64,000 bases of DNA from Sphingobacterium yanglingense (GCF_004363245.1 NZ_SNYV01000011.1:1240001-1304000); one strand, 5' to 3'. Counted from the first letter of the stretch, positions 34,098-42,967 are shown. Numbers and translations are program-made. The notes: generated by a model from the letters alone, not told the origin.

Positions 34098-34691
34098 ATG
34101 AAACATATAGCTCTAATCTTATTATTAGTTTTTTCAACGCTTACAAACGCACAAACTATTAAACACCTTAGTGATGTGGGAAGCAAGGGTACTGTGCCAA
34201 ATGGTCAGGCGATTATCTACGGCAACTTTATCCAAAGACTAGGATTTGCCAGCGGTGGTTTTGCTCAAGATATTCGGTTGATGAATATTGACACCAAAGA
34301 AGTGTTTGCATTTCGAGTCAAACCAACTTTCAAGTCTTCGAAAGAGAACACCTTTATATATTTTATCGAACCGGGTAACTATGCCATACTCAATTATTGG
34401 TGGACACATAGTAAATGGTACGGCGGAAAAATGTTTACAGAATCTATTTTCAAAGGTATCGATGCTACAGAAGGCTTTGAAGAAAGGATAAACTCTGGTG
34501 AAGTCGATGTAAATGCATTGCATCGCTACACATTTACTATCACTGAAAACTCGCTAAACTATCTAGGCACCTGGCATTTTGATAATCCCGTTGTTTCTTT
34601 TACAGATGACAAAGAGGTATTTGATGAAAAAGTTAAAAATAAATACAAGAAACTAGACTTCCTGGAAGCTCGAGTAGTATTACCAAATTAG
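34098..34691 (+). CDS. Exported protein of unknown function
   Basis: 197 residues with a clear signal peptide (MKHIALILLLVFSTLTNAQ). The mature part looks like a beta-rich domain (GQAIIYGNFIQRLGFASGGF, YFIEPGNYAILNYWWTHSKW, YTFTITENSLNYLGTWHFD). It contains no Cys and no catalytic motif that I recognise. The block with PGNYAILNYWW followed by TFTITENSLNYLGTW resembles small exported proteins of uncertain role found in Proteobacteria and Bacteroidetes. It stands alone in the accessory zone. Confidence 0.75.
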   Translation: MKHIALILLLVFSTLTNAQTIKHLSDVGSKGTVPNGQAIIYGNFIQRLGFASGGFAQDIRLMNIDTKEVFAFRVKPTFKSSKENTFIYFIEPGNYAILNYWWTHSKWYGGKMFTESIFKGIDATEGFEERINSGEVDVNALHRYTFTITENSLNYLGTWHFDNPVVSFTDDKEVFDEKVKNKYKKLDFLEARVVLPN

Positions 34692-34912
34692 ACCTAGCTG
34701 AATGAATATCAAAAATACTTACTTAGCATTACTGGTTATATTAAAACGTAATCATACCGAAACATCTGGTACTAACTGTTGAAAAGAGAACTCCATAGTA
34801 AGCGTAAGATAACGAACTTGTAGAACAGCTTTTGAACAATTTGTAGACTTATCTATGTGAGATTAGGTTAACTATCTAGCGACACCATTACCTTCTCGTT
34901 AATGACCCCAAA

Positions 34913-35536
34913 TTACTTCACTTTAATCTCCAAATCTGCAGTTAACAGCCCCATGAATTTATCTGATTTACCCAATCGATTTCTATACAATAGCGAACCA
35001 CTGACCGCATTCTCAGGAACTATTATTTTCAGTGTATAATTGTCTCCGTCAACAATCTTGCCCACGATATAATCTCCATTGGAAGTCGGAAATAAAATAG
35101 AAAGATCTTTTTTAAAGTGGAGGTGATCCCCCTCGATAGTAATCGTATCTCCAGGATAAGCCCTTGCAGGTATGATTTCCTTAATGATCGGGTATTCAGG
35201 GCTAAATATCTGCTTCTGCGTACTACCAAATGAATTTGAAAAAGTTATCATCCGTGCGAATGTATAATCATTAAAGATATCCTCATTCATAGATACCACA
35301 AATAAATTCCCTCTCTCCCGGACAATTTCATATGATACTACTTCTCCATCTATTTCAATTTGGTTTTTACTACGGTCGTAAAGATTGAAATATCTAACCT
35401 GCAAAGTCAACTCGCCTCCTTTTACAATCGCGGTATCTATTATTGGCGACGGCAAAAACTGTTCTTTCTTACTTTCACATGCATAAAAAACAATGACTAA
35501 AACTATCCACATCCATTTATTACAAGAAACAATCAT
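34913..35536 (-). CDS. Lipoprotein with IPT/TIG-like domain
   Basis: 207 residues. The signal peptide has a lipobox-like FYAC (Cys near residue 20). The C-terminal about 90 residues carry the IPT/TIG immunoglobulin-like pattern IKEIIPARAYPGDTITIEGD, followed by regular strands (YTLKIIVPENAVSGSLLYRN). The N-terminal strand-rich region may be another such domain. IPT/TIG domains in Bacteroidetes surface lipoproteins usually act as spacers or binding modules. It has no partner genes and lies between two decayed stretches. Function unknown. Confidence 0.72.
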   Translation of the reverse strand: MIVSCNKWMWIVLVIVFYACESKKEQFLPSPIIDTAIVKGGELTLQVRYFNLYDRSKNQIEIDGEVVSYEIVRERGNLFVVSMNEDIFNDYTFARMITFSNSFGSTQKQIFSPEYPIIKEIIPARAYPGDTITIEGDHLHFKKDLSILFPTSNGDYIVGKIVDGDNYTLKIIVPENAVSGSLLYRNRLGKSDKFMGLLTADLEIKVK

Positions 35537-35785
35537 TATTAGATATTTATAATTTTCTCAAAGGTAAGATTTAAAATCTCCATAAAAAAATCCTGAGGTT
35601 ATAACTCACTCATAAGGCTGAAATGGCAAGATACCCTTCTGATTCTTCAATTTTTGAAGCCTATTATCCAGACAGCTCTCCAAGAAAAAGTATCTGTTCT
35701 CTTTTTGCTCAAATGCTCATGCAACAAAGCTAGCTGATATCGTTGTAATGAAAAACATGTACTTCGTCAAGCACATGCGTAGCAC

Positions 35786-35865
35786 TTAAGAAAGGTTCTC
35801 TATATCATCTTGATCTTTAGGCCTATTACTGTTTCCCTTAGCTAAAATAAGTTGATTTTTACGAA
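35786..35865 (-). pseudogene. Nucleotidyltransferase C-terminal remnant
   Basis: On the minus strand, directly after the antitoxin-like remnant, a frame encodes KNQLILAKGNSNRPKDQDD, then IENLS and a stop. The pattern NK..xGRPxDLxDxExL is the conserved end of small Bacteroidetes nucleotidyltransferase-like proteins that follow such antitoxin-like genes. The catalytic N-terminal domain is missing, so this is a deletion remnant. Recognition is from memory of the motif. Confidence 0.5.
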
Positions 35866-36068
35866 TTATCCTCTTGTCGAAGCCGAAAATTTAAACTTGT
35901 CCATCCGAGGTGGATTATCCAAAGTGAAATTAAATGCGATGCTATTCAAATAGTATGCTATTTCAAGTCTTTCTTTCCAACTCAACTTCGAATAATACGT
36001 TGAATGATTGGACGCTTCTTAGCTGTTTGTCCTTTAAACGCAGTTCTATCTAATCGAAATTTACCCAT
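35866..36068 (-). pseudogene. Frameshifted antitoxin-like small protein
   Basis: The minus strand starts with ATG and MGKFRLDRTAFKGQTAKK, shifts frame to SVQSFNVLFEVEL, and shifts back to SWKERLEIAYYLNSIAFNF and PPRMDKFKFSAST before TAA. Joined, these match a familiar small Bacteroidetes protein (LDRTAFK near the start, SWKERLEIAYYLNS and NPPRMDK near the end) that usually precedes a nucleotidyltransferase gene and may be its antitoxin. Two compensating frameshifts and the missing partner indicate decay. Confidence 0.6.
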
Positions 36069-36190
36069 ATTTCAAATTTAAGTATTCCTAGCTTCTTATA
36101 AAAATTATCTTTCAGCTACCGTCATTTTCTAAAAAATAAGGATAATAAATACCCAAGTCAAATTCAGCAACCACTTCTCTGTTGGTCCAG

Positions 36191-36300
36191 CTTTGTTAGC
36201 GGAAATGGATAAGTAGCAAGTGTACAGATGCTCACTTAAAAGAAATCGAGAAAATTGCCGCGCAAAAAGTCTCCACTTTCAAGTATAAACTCCATTATAT
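36191..36300. repeat. 110-bp duplicated segment, copy A
   Basis: About 80 percent identical by eye, without gaps, to 37526-37635. It includes an exactly shared core of 23 bases from 36224 (ACAGATGCTCACTTAAAAGA and three more). The two copies flank the lipoprotein gene 36436-37260 in the same orientation. Neither copy has an intact reading frame: the plus frame with TDAHLKEIEKIAAQKVSTFK meets a stop at its upstream edge in this copy. Confidence 0.7.
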
Positions 36301-36378
36301 TCCGTCAATTGCGAACGCAATCTCTACAACCGCATTAAATACCTAGCCTTAGGTATTTTCCTAAAATGAACGTTGTGC

Positions 36379-36386
36379 TATATTTG
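36379..36386 (+). promoter_or_regulatory. -7 box (TAnnTTTG)
   Basis: TATATTTG lies about 50 nt before the ATG at 36436. This placement would put the transcription start after the alternative ATG at 36391 and so favours 36436 as the true start. No clear -33 element. Confidence 0.45.
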
Positions 36387-36435
36387 ATCTATGAGTGCTA
36401 CACCAAATTATATAACACTTAAAAGAAGCGATGCC

Positions 36436-37260
36436 ATGAAAAAAAAACACTATATCTGGACAAAGATCACGATCATCTTGATCATGTTGTTTTCTTTTAT
36501 CAACCATTCCTGTGTAAAAGATGAAGCCACCGATTCCTCTACCAATAAAGAGTTTCGCTGTGGCACAACGCTACCGATAGGCTACCAATGTATTTCTTTT
36601 GGAGGTGAATCTGCCCCTACGACTTATGATATTCCTGAGTTGATCGGTTATTGGGATGAAAATATTAGTGACTTTTGTATTCAATATAAAAGTGATGGTA
36701 CGGGGGTGATTACCTTTAAGGCATCTGCTTTTACAAAAGCCACTACACAACGGATCAAATGGGGAGCTTTGATCACCTCAAAAGGGGCAGTGGAAACCTC
36801 CAATACAGGTATTATTAGGATCGTTCACCAATCGCTAGAAGGCTCTCTAGATCCTCAAATAGCCTTACTCGCTTTTAAGCGCTCGACAAAAGAGTGGTAT
36901 GGTTACGATCTGAAGCGGGTGGCTGCCTGTGGAACAGGGAATTCGGGTAATGGCGGTTCGGATGGCAATGGCAGTGGCAATACCAACGCGTATCCTTCGG
37001 GATCTGGTGCTATCTCTTTTTGGACGAAAACCGACTTGGGATGTGGCAATATCACTGTTTCCATTGGGGGGCAAAGCAAGCTGATTTCGCAATATTTTGG
37101 AACGATGCCAAATTGTGGTGCGGATGGTACAGCAACTTTTATCCTACCGGCAGGGAACTATACATTTTCAGGATCGTGCGTTAATATAACTTGGAATTCT
37201 ACCGTAACCATCAGCGCCGGAGTCTGTACAAGGATGCAACTGACGAGCAATAAGAAATAA
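36436..37260 (+). CDS. Lipoprotein with Gly/Ser linker and C-terminal beta domain
   Basis: 274 residues from the ATG at 36436, chosen for its signal peptide and the -7 box placement. Lipobox NHSC (Cys near residue 26). Residues about 40-170 form one domain (FRCGTTLPIGYQCISFGG; GYWDENISDFCIQYKSDGTG). A low-complexity Gly/Ser/Asn linker near 185-205 (GNGGSDGNGSGN) precedes a C-terminal domain with four Cys (DLGCGNITVSIGG, MPNCGADGTATFILPAGNY, FSGSCVNITWNS, ISAGVCTRMQL). I do not recognise either domain. It is a surface-exposed lipoprotein in a decayed accessory zone, flanked by the 110-bp duplicates. Confidence 0.72.
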   Translation: MKKKHYIWTKITIILIMLFSFINHSCVKDEATDSSTNKEFRCGTTLPIGYQCISFGGESAPTTYDIPELIGYWDENISDFCIQYKSDGTGVITFKASAFTKATTQRIKWGALITSKGAVETSNTGIIRIVHQSLEGSLDPQIALLAFKRSTKEWYGYDLKRVAACGTGNSGNGGSDGNGSGNTNAYPSGSGAISFWTKTDLGCGNITVSIGGQSKLISQYFGTMPNCGADGTATFILPAGNYTFSGSCVNITWNSTVTISAGVCTRMQLTSNKK

Positions 37261-37652
37261 AAAAGTTAAAGGTTTTCTAATTTCATAAACAACACTCTGC
37301 TCATCCAACAAGGATTATCACCGAGGAACCGTGTTATTGAACTGAATAAAGTTGCTATCACGCAGATGAAATCTGCTGCTGCATAGCGCAGTCAATTAAA
37401 AAAATGAAATAATACTAGTTATTATCTTTTTTGTACTAACTATGATTGAATACTGGGCATGAGGCAGAAAAGGGAGTAATAAAGTTGAGCAACAATTACT
37501 TGTCAATAGATCTCCCCTAGTCCTGCTTTTTAAGCGGGAATGGATATATAGCAAACGCACAGATGCTCACTTAAAAGAAATCAAGAAAATTGCAGCTATA
37601 AAGGTCTCTACTTTTAAGATGCAATTCCATTATATGGATATAAAAACTTTTA
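37261..37652. other. Non-coding stretch with decayed sequence
   Basis: About 390 bp between two lipoprotein genes. It contains copy B of the 110-bp segment and a short plus-strand frame ending in SPRNRVIELNKVAITQMKSA and a stop at about 37386, which may be the tail of a lost gene. No promoter or RNA was identified. Confidence 0.5.
37526..37635. repeat. 110-bp duplicated segment, copy B
   Basis: Ungapped match to 36191-36300 at about 80 percent by eye. In this copy the plus frame remains open over LFKREWIYSKRTDAHLKEIK and on through KIAAIKVSTFKMQFHYM, then stops at 37662. It is therefore the less damaged copy and may be the end of a degraded gene. Confidence 0.7.
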
Positions 37653-38135
37653 TCATTCTTTAATTAATACATAATGACTGAAATTCACAACGTCTTCTTT
37701 GATTGAGACTTGCTTTTCACCATCTTTAAAAAGATCTGTCAGTGTAATCCGATTGTTTGAAACATTCCAGTTAGTTTTTAGGATATGTTTTTCTGAATCC
37801 CCCATTAATTCCTCATTCTGTATCGTATAAATCAATACGTTTACCTTATCATTCGGCAAGGTAGATGAATTTATTTTGAGAAACTTTTTGTTGTTCATTT
37901 CAAAAACTGAATAAACAGTATTTACTGTCTCGCCTTTCTCGGTACTTACTATTACATCGGTTTTTAATTTATTGATATCAAAGTCATTTAATAAATTCTG
38001 CCCATTTTTGTCTTTAAACTCTAAGAAGTGCTCATACATATTGGGAACAGCATCAGGGCTCTTTTTACAGTTTGTAAAAGTCAACATAAGTAATATGCTT
38101 CCAATTAATACATTAATTTTTACTAAATCGATCAT
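37653..38135 (-). CDS. Small lipoprotein of unknown function
   Basis: 160 residues. The signal peptide has lipobox FTNC (Cys near residue 23). The mature part is polar and strand-rich (TDVIVSTEKGETVNTVYSVF, KFLKINSSTLPNDKVNVLIY) with no further Cys. The layout resembles the many small lipocalin-like or DUF-type lipoproteins of Bacteroidetes, but I cannot name a family. AT-rich composition and isolation in a region of remnants suggest a horizontally acquired or fast-evolving gene. Confidence 0.7.
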   Translation of the reverse strand: MIDLVKINVLIGSILLMLTFTNCKKSPDAVPNMYEHFLEFKDKNGQNLLNDFDINKLKTDVIVSTEKGETVNTVYSVFEMNNKKFLKINSSTLPNDKVNVLIYTIQNEELMGDSEKHILKTNWNVSNNRITLTDLFKDGEKQVSIKEDVVNFSHYVLIKE

Positions 38136-38695
38136 CTTTTTAAGGTTTTGCTATATATAAGTTTTTCTTTGAATATTGATATAAATTGTTGGTTTGATTC
38201 TCAAGATGCATGCTACGAAATCAACCATTATAATCAGAACCCCAATTTACATAATAAAAAGTAAAATAATCTCTTGATTAAAAATATTCAATACCGCCTG
38301 TATTGTATGTATATGAACCCATTTGCCATTCTATCCTGAACGCTTTGTTATTTTGCGTTTGTTCCCCACGTCTACAACCCAAGCTGGCCCTAGCTGGTGC
38401 TTCAATGCTTGGAGTGCCTAATAACAGTTGCACTAGCACCCCTTTCCGGAAAAGGAACAATTAAGCTATATTTAAATAGCACGAGTTAACAAATAAAGAA
38501 ATAAACATTATACAAGATAGCCCCTGCAGACTGCACGGGCTATGCTTAACCGATATCTCCGCAGGGATGCGGATTCTTTGATGATTACTAAAGATAATTT
38601 TTATACACCTATAATACAACAGAATACAGAACAACATTAACAATCTACAAATGGAAAGAATGTATACACCTTCTGAATTAGGGATTTTATATAAT
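38136..38695. other. Non-coding stretch with hairpins and a repeat copy
   Basis: About 560 bp. It holds a 28-bp repeat copy (38395-38422), a 7-bp-stem hairpin ATAGCCC/GGGCTAT (38517-38543) and a 6-bp hairpin TCCGCA/TGCGGA (38558-38573). A minus-strand frame at 38278-38460 ends in FRIEWQMGSYTYNTGGIEYF and looks like the tail of a lost gene. Confidence 0.5.
38395..38422. repeat. 28-bp dispersed repeat, copy 1
   Basis: TGGTGCTTCAATGCTTGGAG continuing to CCTAAT. It matches 40999-41026 at 26 of 28 positions by eye, in the same orientation. Both copies lie in gene-free DNA next to a CTTTCC-containing stretch. Confidence 0.65.
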
Positions 38696-39781
38696 TTATT
38701 TGGAATCTAGCTGAAACTCAAACTCATTATAGGGAGCTCGCTCCCAGGCAAACTGTCGAGTCGTGGGAGAGATAGCAAAGAAGGGGGAAAAAGTTTTTAC
38801 TTTGACCGTTCTTTTATCTGGCATAAATTCCATCCACCGCAACCAACCATCGCCCCCATTGCCATGCCAGCCACCGCCAAGGGCCTGTGCATTAAATGTC
38901 ATCTGGTGTACGGTACGGCCTGCACTATTTTTGTCGGTACGGTAGCCTACATGCCCTTCAAAATCATCTGGTGCACCAATGTGTCCTGAAAATACCATTT
39001 CGATATTGGAAGATGGCTGTACTAGTTTTTCAAAGACTGCCCTACCGTAATTGCAGTTCTCTAGAGGATAGTTTTCTTTTACAATATGTTCATTTTTTGA
39101 ATTAAGGTAAGAATGGGTCAATAGTACCACACGGTGGCTTTTGTATTTGTTATCTCCTATTACTTTTTTTGCCCACTCGATTGTTTCATCTCTAGGCGCG
39201 AACTCCAATACCAAGAACAAATATTTTTCATTAAACGGACTTAAAAATTCATAAGCTGCATTTACCAATGATGGTTGATTGTCTGCATTAAAACCGGCCT
39301 CTTTAAGTAAACGTTGACTTAATCTATTTCGATCCACAGGAAAAAAATCATCGTAATATGTCTTACGATTTTCGACACTCTTTATTCCATAATCATGATT
39401 TCCGGTCGCATTCAAATAAGGTACTCTTCCATCAAGTCTTTCAAACGCACGAGATGCGGCTTTCCACTGTTGTATTCCCGCTTGATCGGCTTGTTTGCCA
39501 TCGGGGCTGAGCCAACTGTTATGCTCTACTAGATCGCCAGTACTCAGTACCATTTGAATATTTAATGGTTCTATTTGTCCGCTAACCCAACCCGTCATCA
39601 ATTCTAATATACCATGGTTGCGCTCGAATTTGACATAGCTTTGTACATCTGGGACAAGAATCATCGACCAGGAATCGGAATTCGTAAGTTTCGGGGGGCG
39701 GTAACTATCTGTTTGAGCAAAAGAAAAGGTCACAAAAAGACAGATCTGTAAGAATAATGTTAGTTTTTTAATTGGGTTCAT
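38696..39781 (-). CDS. Exported metallophosphoesterase
   Basis: 361 residues with a signal peptide (cleavage after FSFA near residue 22). Calcineurin-type metallophosphoesterase motifs occur in order: VPDVQSY (first Asp), LSTGDLVEHN (GDxxx), ATGNHDYG (GNHD), LLTHSYL (His) and FSGHIGA (GH), with spacing normal for binuclear metal enzymes. It would hydrolyse phosphomono- or diesters in the periplasm. The substrate is not predictable. It is a single-gene unit between decayed regions. Confidence 0.9.
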   Translation of the reverse strand: MNPIKKLTLFLQICLFVTFSFAQTDSYRPPKLTNSDSWSMILVPDVQSYVKFERNHGILELMTGWVSGQIEPLNIQMVLSTGDLVEHNSWLSPDGKQADQAGIQQWKAASRAFERLDGRVPYLNATGNHDYGIKSVENRKTYYDDFFPVDRNRLSQRLLKEAGFNADNQPSLVNAAYEFLSPFNEKYLFLVLEFAPRDETIEWAKKVIGDNKYKSHRVVLLTHSYLNSKNEHIVKENYPLENCNYGRAVFEKLVQPSSNIEMVFSGHIGAPDDFEGHVGYRTDKNSAGRTVHQMTFNAQALGGGWHGNGGDGWLRWMEFMPDKRTVKVKTFSPFFAISPTTRQFAWERAPYNEFEFQLDSK

Positions 39782-39948
39782 GGTTGATTATTTATTTTCT
39801 GTCCTTAAACCTACATAAATTTGCCTCTGTACGCAATTAAATTGCATTGGAATATTAAATTTTGCAGCTCTCTTCTGCCGATAGTGTAGTCTATAGACCT
39901 CTTACAAATTCACCATCAAAAATCAGTTCAACCTAGATACCGCACTAA

Positions 39949-40170
39949 TCAAACACCTCCCTCACTATCTGGCACATAACTTAACAAATCACCTGGATTA
40001 CACTCCAATACTGCACATAACGCATTAAGTGTATCAAATCGGATTCCTTTTACTTTGCCATTTTTTAATAATGAAAGATTGGTCATACTCATGTCTAATC
40101 TTTCAGCTAGTTCTGTTAGCGACATTTTACGTTTCGCCATCTGTACATCTAAATTTACAATTATAGCCAT
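39949..40170 (-). CDS. XRE-family HTH regulator (DUF2975 partner)
   Basis: A 73-residue Cro/C1-type helix-turn-helix protein (KRKMSLTELAERLDMSMTNL, then SLLKNGKVKGIRFDTLNALC and CNPGDLLSY). Small proteins of this type are commonly encoded directly after DUF2975 membrane proteins, as here, where the stop of the membrane gene overlaps the ATG by one base (TAATG). It likely represses its own operon. Confidence 0.92.
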   Translation of the reverse strand: MAIIVNLDVQMAKRKMSLTELAERLDMSMTNLSLLKNGKVKGIRFDTLNALCAVLECNPGDLLSYVPDSEGGV

Positions 40171-40811
40171 TATACAAATTCCTTATTTTCCTGTTCCACC
40201 ACCATTCCATAATCAAATATGCTCGATATAACATATATAATTATTCCCAATATTAGCATATTGGGGTCAATTTCTTTTTGAACCCAATAGATTTGGTTGG
40301 GGGCAGCGATGGAGTCATGGAGAATCCATACATCAAATAAATAATTAATCAAATGAACAGGCACATAAAGAATAACCGATAGGCCTATCCATCGGAGTCT
40401 TTTCGTATTTTCTCGGGAGAATGGCCGCTGAGCTTTAAAACTGTTAAGTATTTTCCTCATGTTGTACAAGAAAAGGATTAAGATACTTTCTATCAGTACA
40501 AATTGCACAATCAATAAGGAGAGATGCTTTATGGTAGGTTTTAATTCGATCTTCAATACACCTATATTGATAGTTGCAGATGCCGTTTTAGCGTTGTCTA
40601 TAATCGTAGCTACCGGCGAAGAGTCTACCGTATTTGCTATCTGCACCGCTATTGTAGAATCTATTTTCCCATCTGTCACCACCTTGTAACCAACAACGGC
40701 AATGACAAAAGGAATAAGAATAAAATTAGCATACCACACGAAGTTAAAAATTGCTCCTAATATTTTAACCAGTCTTAGTGAACTTCTAGGAATAAGATTA
40801 GCTGTTTCCAT
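40170..40811 (-). CDS. DUF2975 membrane protein
   Basis: 213 residues with four predicted membrane helices (about 20-42, 93-117, 140-162 and 180-200) and the DUF2975-type pattern FSRENTKRLRWIGLSVILYV. The function of the family is unknown. It pairs with a small XRE regulator throughout Firmicutes and Bacteroidetes. A -7 box at 40841-40848 on the minus strand lies about 30 nt upstream. The TAATG overlap with the regulator gene indicates translational coupling. Confidence 0.85.
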   Translation of the reverse strand: METANLIPRSSLRLVKILGAIFNFVWYANFILIPFVIAVVGYKVVTDGKIDSTIAVQIANTVDSSPVATIIDNAKTASATINIGVLKIELKPTIKHLSLLIVQFVLIESILILFLYNMRKILNSFKAQRPFSRENTKRLRWIGLSVILYVPVHLINYLFDVWILHDSIAAPNQIYWVQKEIDPNMLILGIIIYVISSIFDYGMVVEQENKEFV

Positions 40812-40840
40812 AATGTTTATTATTGATTTTTACACATAGA

Positions 40841-40848
40841 CAAAGATA
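40841..40848 (-). promoter_or_regulatory. -7 box (TAnnTTTG) for the DUF2975/XRE operon
   Basis: On the minus strand TATCTTTG matches TAnnTTTG and lies about 30 nt before the DUF2975 start codon. No clear -33 TTG was found. Confidence 0.4.
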
Positions 40849-40998
40849 AAACACATTTTACATAAAACATATATTTTTTTAAATAAAACATAAAATAAAT
40901 ATAATAAATCATAAAAAAACAAGGATATTAAATTTCGATAGGTAATAGGCTCGATTCGCCTAGCTAGTGCTCCTTTCCAAGGAATTCCTTCCCCATGA

Positions 40999-41026
40999 TG
41001 GTGCTTCAATGCTTGAAGTACCTAAT
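40999..41026. repeat. 28-bp dispersed repeat, copy 2
   Basis: TGGTGCTTCAATGCTTGAAG continuing to CCTAAT; two mismatches to 38395-38422 by eye. It lies in the gene-free region upstream of the frameshifted metalloprotease gene. Confidence 0.65.
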
Positions 41027-41361
41027 GAGTAATTAATCCCTAAAGAGCATCTGCTGGTAAGTGAAGGAGATACGAATTACAGAAAATAGCTCCTATGGAC
41101 GCAAGGTTATATTTAGGCAATTATACATTTATAGTAAGATCTTTTAAATCGCACAGAATTGGTTGCTTTCTTTTTCACCGAAGAAATAGCCCGTTGTACC
41201 TAATATTTAAGTCTATTAACCTAAAAACACATTAGCAATTGTTAGAACAAGGTTATAATTGTATATCAATCTGAAAATATGCATATAGCAACTATTTGAC
41301 GAATAATATATCATCCAAACTTTAGACTTTTTTCTGCCTTTGCATAAAATCTATATTTATT

Positions 41362-42686
41362 ATGAATAGATCTACTCAATTCTTGAATTATATTACGATT
41401 ACTGTTAATACACTTTTCATCTTGCTCCTCGTTACTTCTAGTAATACGATGGCACAGACTATCCATACGAAAGATGTAGTCAACTTTTGGAATGCTTATG
41501 ACCAGATTCATCAAACCAATTCGCACGAGAAGCAATTGGACATTATAAACACAATATACCTGAATCCTGGATCAGATGGGCTGAAAAAGCTCTGTCAAAC
41601 CATGAATTACAGCGACTCAACCTTTGTTCGATCTATAGTTACGTACCCTAAATTCTGGAACTCATTACGGGTCAAAACGGAATCCTTACAACAGGAAAAC
41701 CTAAACATTCAGAAGCATGTGAAGACTTTGAAGTCACTATATCCTGATCTACAACCATCAAATCTATATATGTGTATAGGATTGGGTAGTGCCGGTGGTA
41801 GACCTATAGGTAAAGACCTGGTCATCGGGCTTGAACTGGCATTGGGAGACTCTTCAATAAATACAACTGAACTGAGGTCGCAAGATAAGAGAGATTTCTA
41901 TAAGTCGGCCCAGTCCAACGGATTGGAATTTATAGCTGTCCATGAATACATACACACGCAACAGAAGAAATCGAGCAGTAACTATGTGCTGAAACAGGCT
42001 ATAAGAGAAGGTTCCTGCGACTTTATGGCCGAATTGGTAATTGGAAGGCCACTAACCATTAACTATATCAAATATGGCTATGCCAACTACCAGAAGTCAT
42101 TCGACTTGCTGAGGAAGGATCTGGTCAATCCGAATCTGAACAATTGGTTTTATAACTATGATGTGTCGACGATAAAAGATCTGGGCTATTTTATGGGGTA
42201 TGTGATATCCAAAAAGTACTATGAGAATAGCTTAGATCCATCGCAGGCCATCAAAGAGATTATTGAGTTGGATTATGCTGATGATGAAGCTGTATTTAGC
42301 TTTCTGAATAAGTCTGGTGTATTTGATGAGTCTCTGGATTATGCTGGAGAGCTTATTAAATTCAAATCGGATTGTCCCACTATAGAAAGTATAACGCCTA
42401 TTGGAGAGGACAAAGTGATAGCCTCTACTACGAAAAAGATAGGGATTGCTTTTTTAAGCCGATGAAAAATGGCACTTCGATGAGGGTTTCTGAAAAAGGT
42501 AGAGCGTACTTTCCACTGGAAAAAGTCATTGGATTTAGCGAAGACAAAAAAACGCTTTGGCTTGAATTGAATATCCAAAAAGATAAGGCTTACGAATTTG
42601 TGGTTACAGATAAAGCATTCCAGTCGGAAGATGGATATCCTCTAAGAGAAACAACATATTTAATTCAATTTGAGGTAAAAGAATAA
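41362..42686 (+). pseudogene. Frameshifted exported zinc metalloprotease with Ig-like tail
   Basis: The first frame (41362-42465, 367 residues) has an N-terminal signal sequence and a gluzincin-like site HEYIH (His194, Glu195, His198) with EGSCDF downstream (Glu216), resembling DUF2268/GldB-like proteins. It breaks off after KKIGIAFLSR. A second frame continues at once with KPMKNGTSMRVSEKGRAYFP and on to LIQFEVKE, the rest of the Bacteroidetes Ig-like domain that started at CPTIESITPIGED. Adding one T to the T6 run at 42450-42455 restores GIAFFKPMKNG. The gene is therefore broken by a single-base deletion, or switches by slippage, or the base is a sequencing error. The catalytic domain itself is intact. 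Confidence 0.8.
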
Positions 42687-42717
42687 TGAAAGGGTAGCTA
42701 CAATATGGTAATTATTT

Positions 42718-42966
42718 CTAGCTTGTGCAATTACTTAGCACCATCAATAAATCCTCCTCGCGAAACCGTTGCAGATCGACATCCACCAGTAGATCTATAT
42801 AGGCATGAAAATAAAGCGAAATACGCTGTAAAAACTCTATAGGTGACTCGAAAGCCCCCTCCTAGTACTTGGCATACCTCGAACGGGCAATGATAAAATC
42901 ATCACTAAAGGGACCAAATAAATATTCTAAAGAAAGACTTAAATCTGTGGAGAACCTATTCAAAAA
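42718..42966 (-). pseudogene. Decayed open frame, unknown family
   Basis: A minus-strand frame gives FSTDLSLEYLFGPFSDDFII, then ARSRYAKY, a stop, then EGAFESPIEFLQRISLYFHA and YIDLLVDVDLQRFREEDLLM before a terminal stop. The amino-acid pattern is clearly coding-like on both sides of the in-frame TAG. I cannot name the family with confidence. It lies directly downstream of the GntR gene and looks like the end of a lost gene. Confidence 0.45.
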
Positions 42967-42967
42967 A

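Larger units (their letters stand above)
40812..41361. other. AT-rich intergenic region with repeat copy
   Basis: About 550 bp between divergent genes. It contains the promoter box of the DUF2975 operon and a copy of the 28-bp repeat (40999-41026). I see no RNA gene or open frame of note. Confidence 0.5.

Noticed and set aside
35600..35785. Minus-strand fragment with FLESCLDNRLQKLKNQKGIL
   Set aside because: It hints at the end of a type I restriction specificity subunit, but the match is short, has upstream stops and is too weak to call.
37300..37386. Plus-strand fragment SPRNRVIELNKVAITQMKSA
   Set aside because: About 35 codons without a start or known family; may be a gene tail but cannot be supported.
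38278..38460. 60-residue minus-strand frame
   Set aside because: Only its last 25 residues look coding-like and the 28-bp repeat lies inside it; treated as a possible gene tail and not as a gene.
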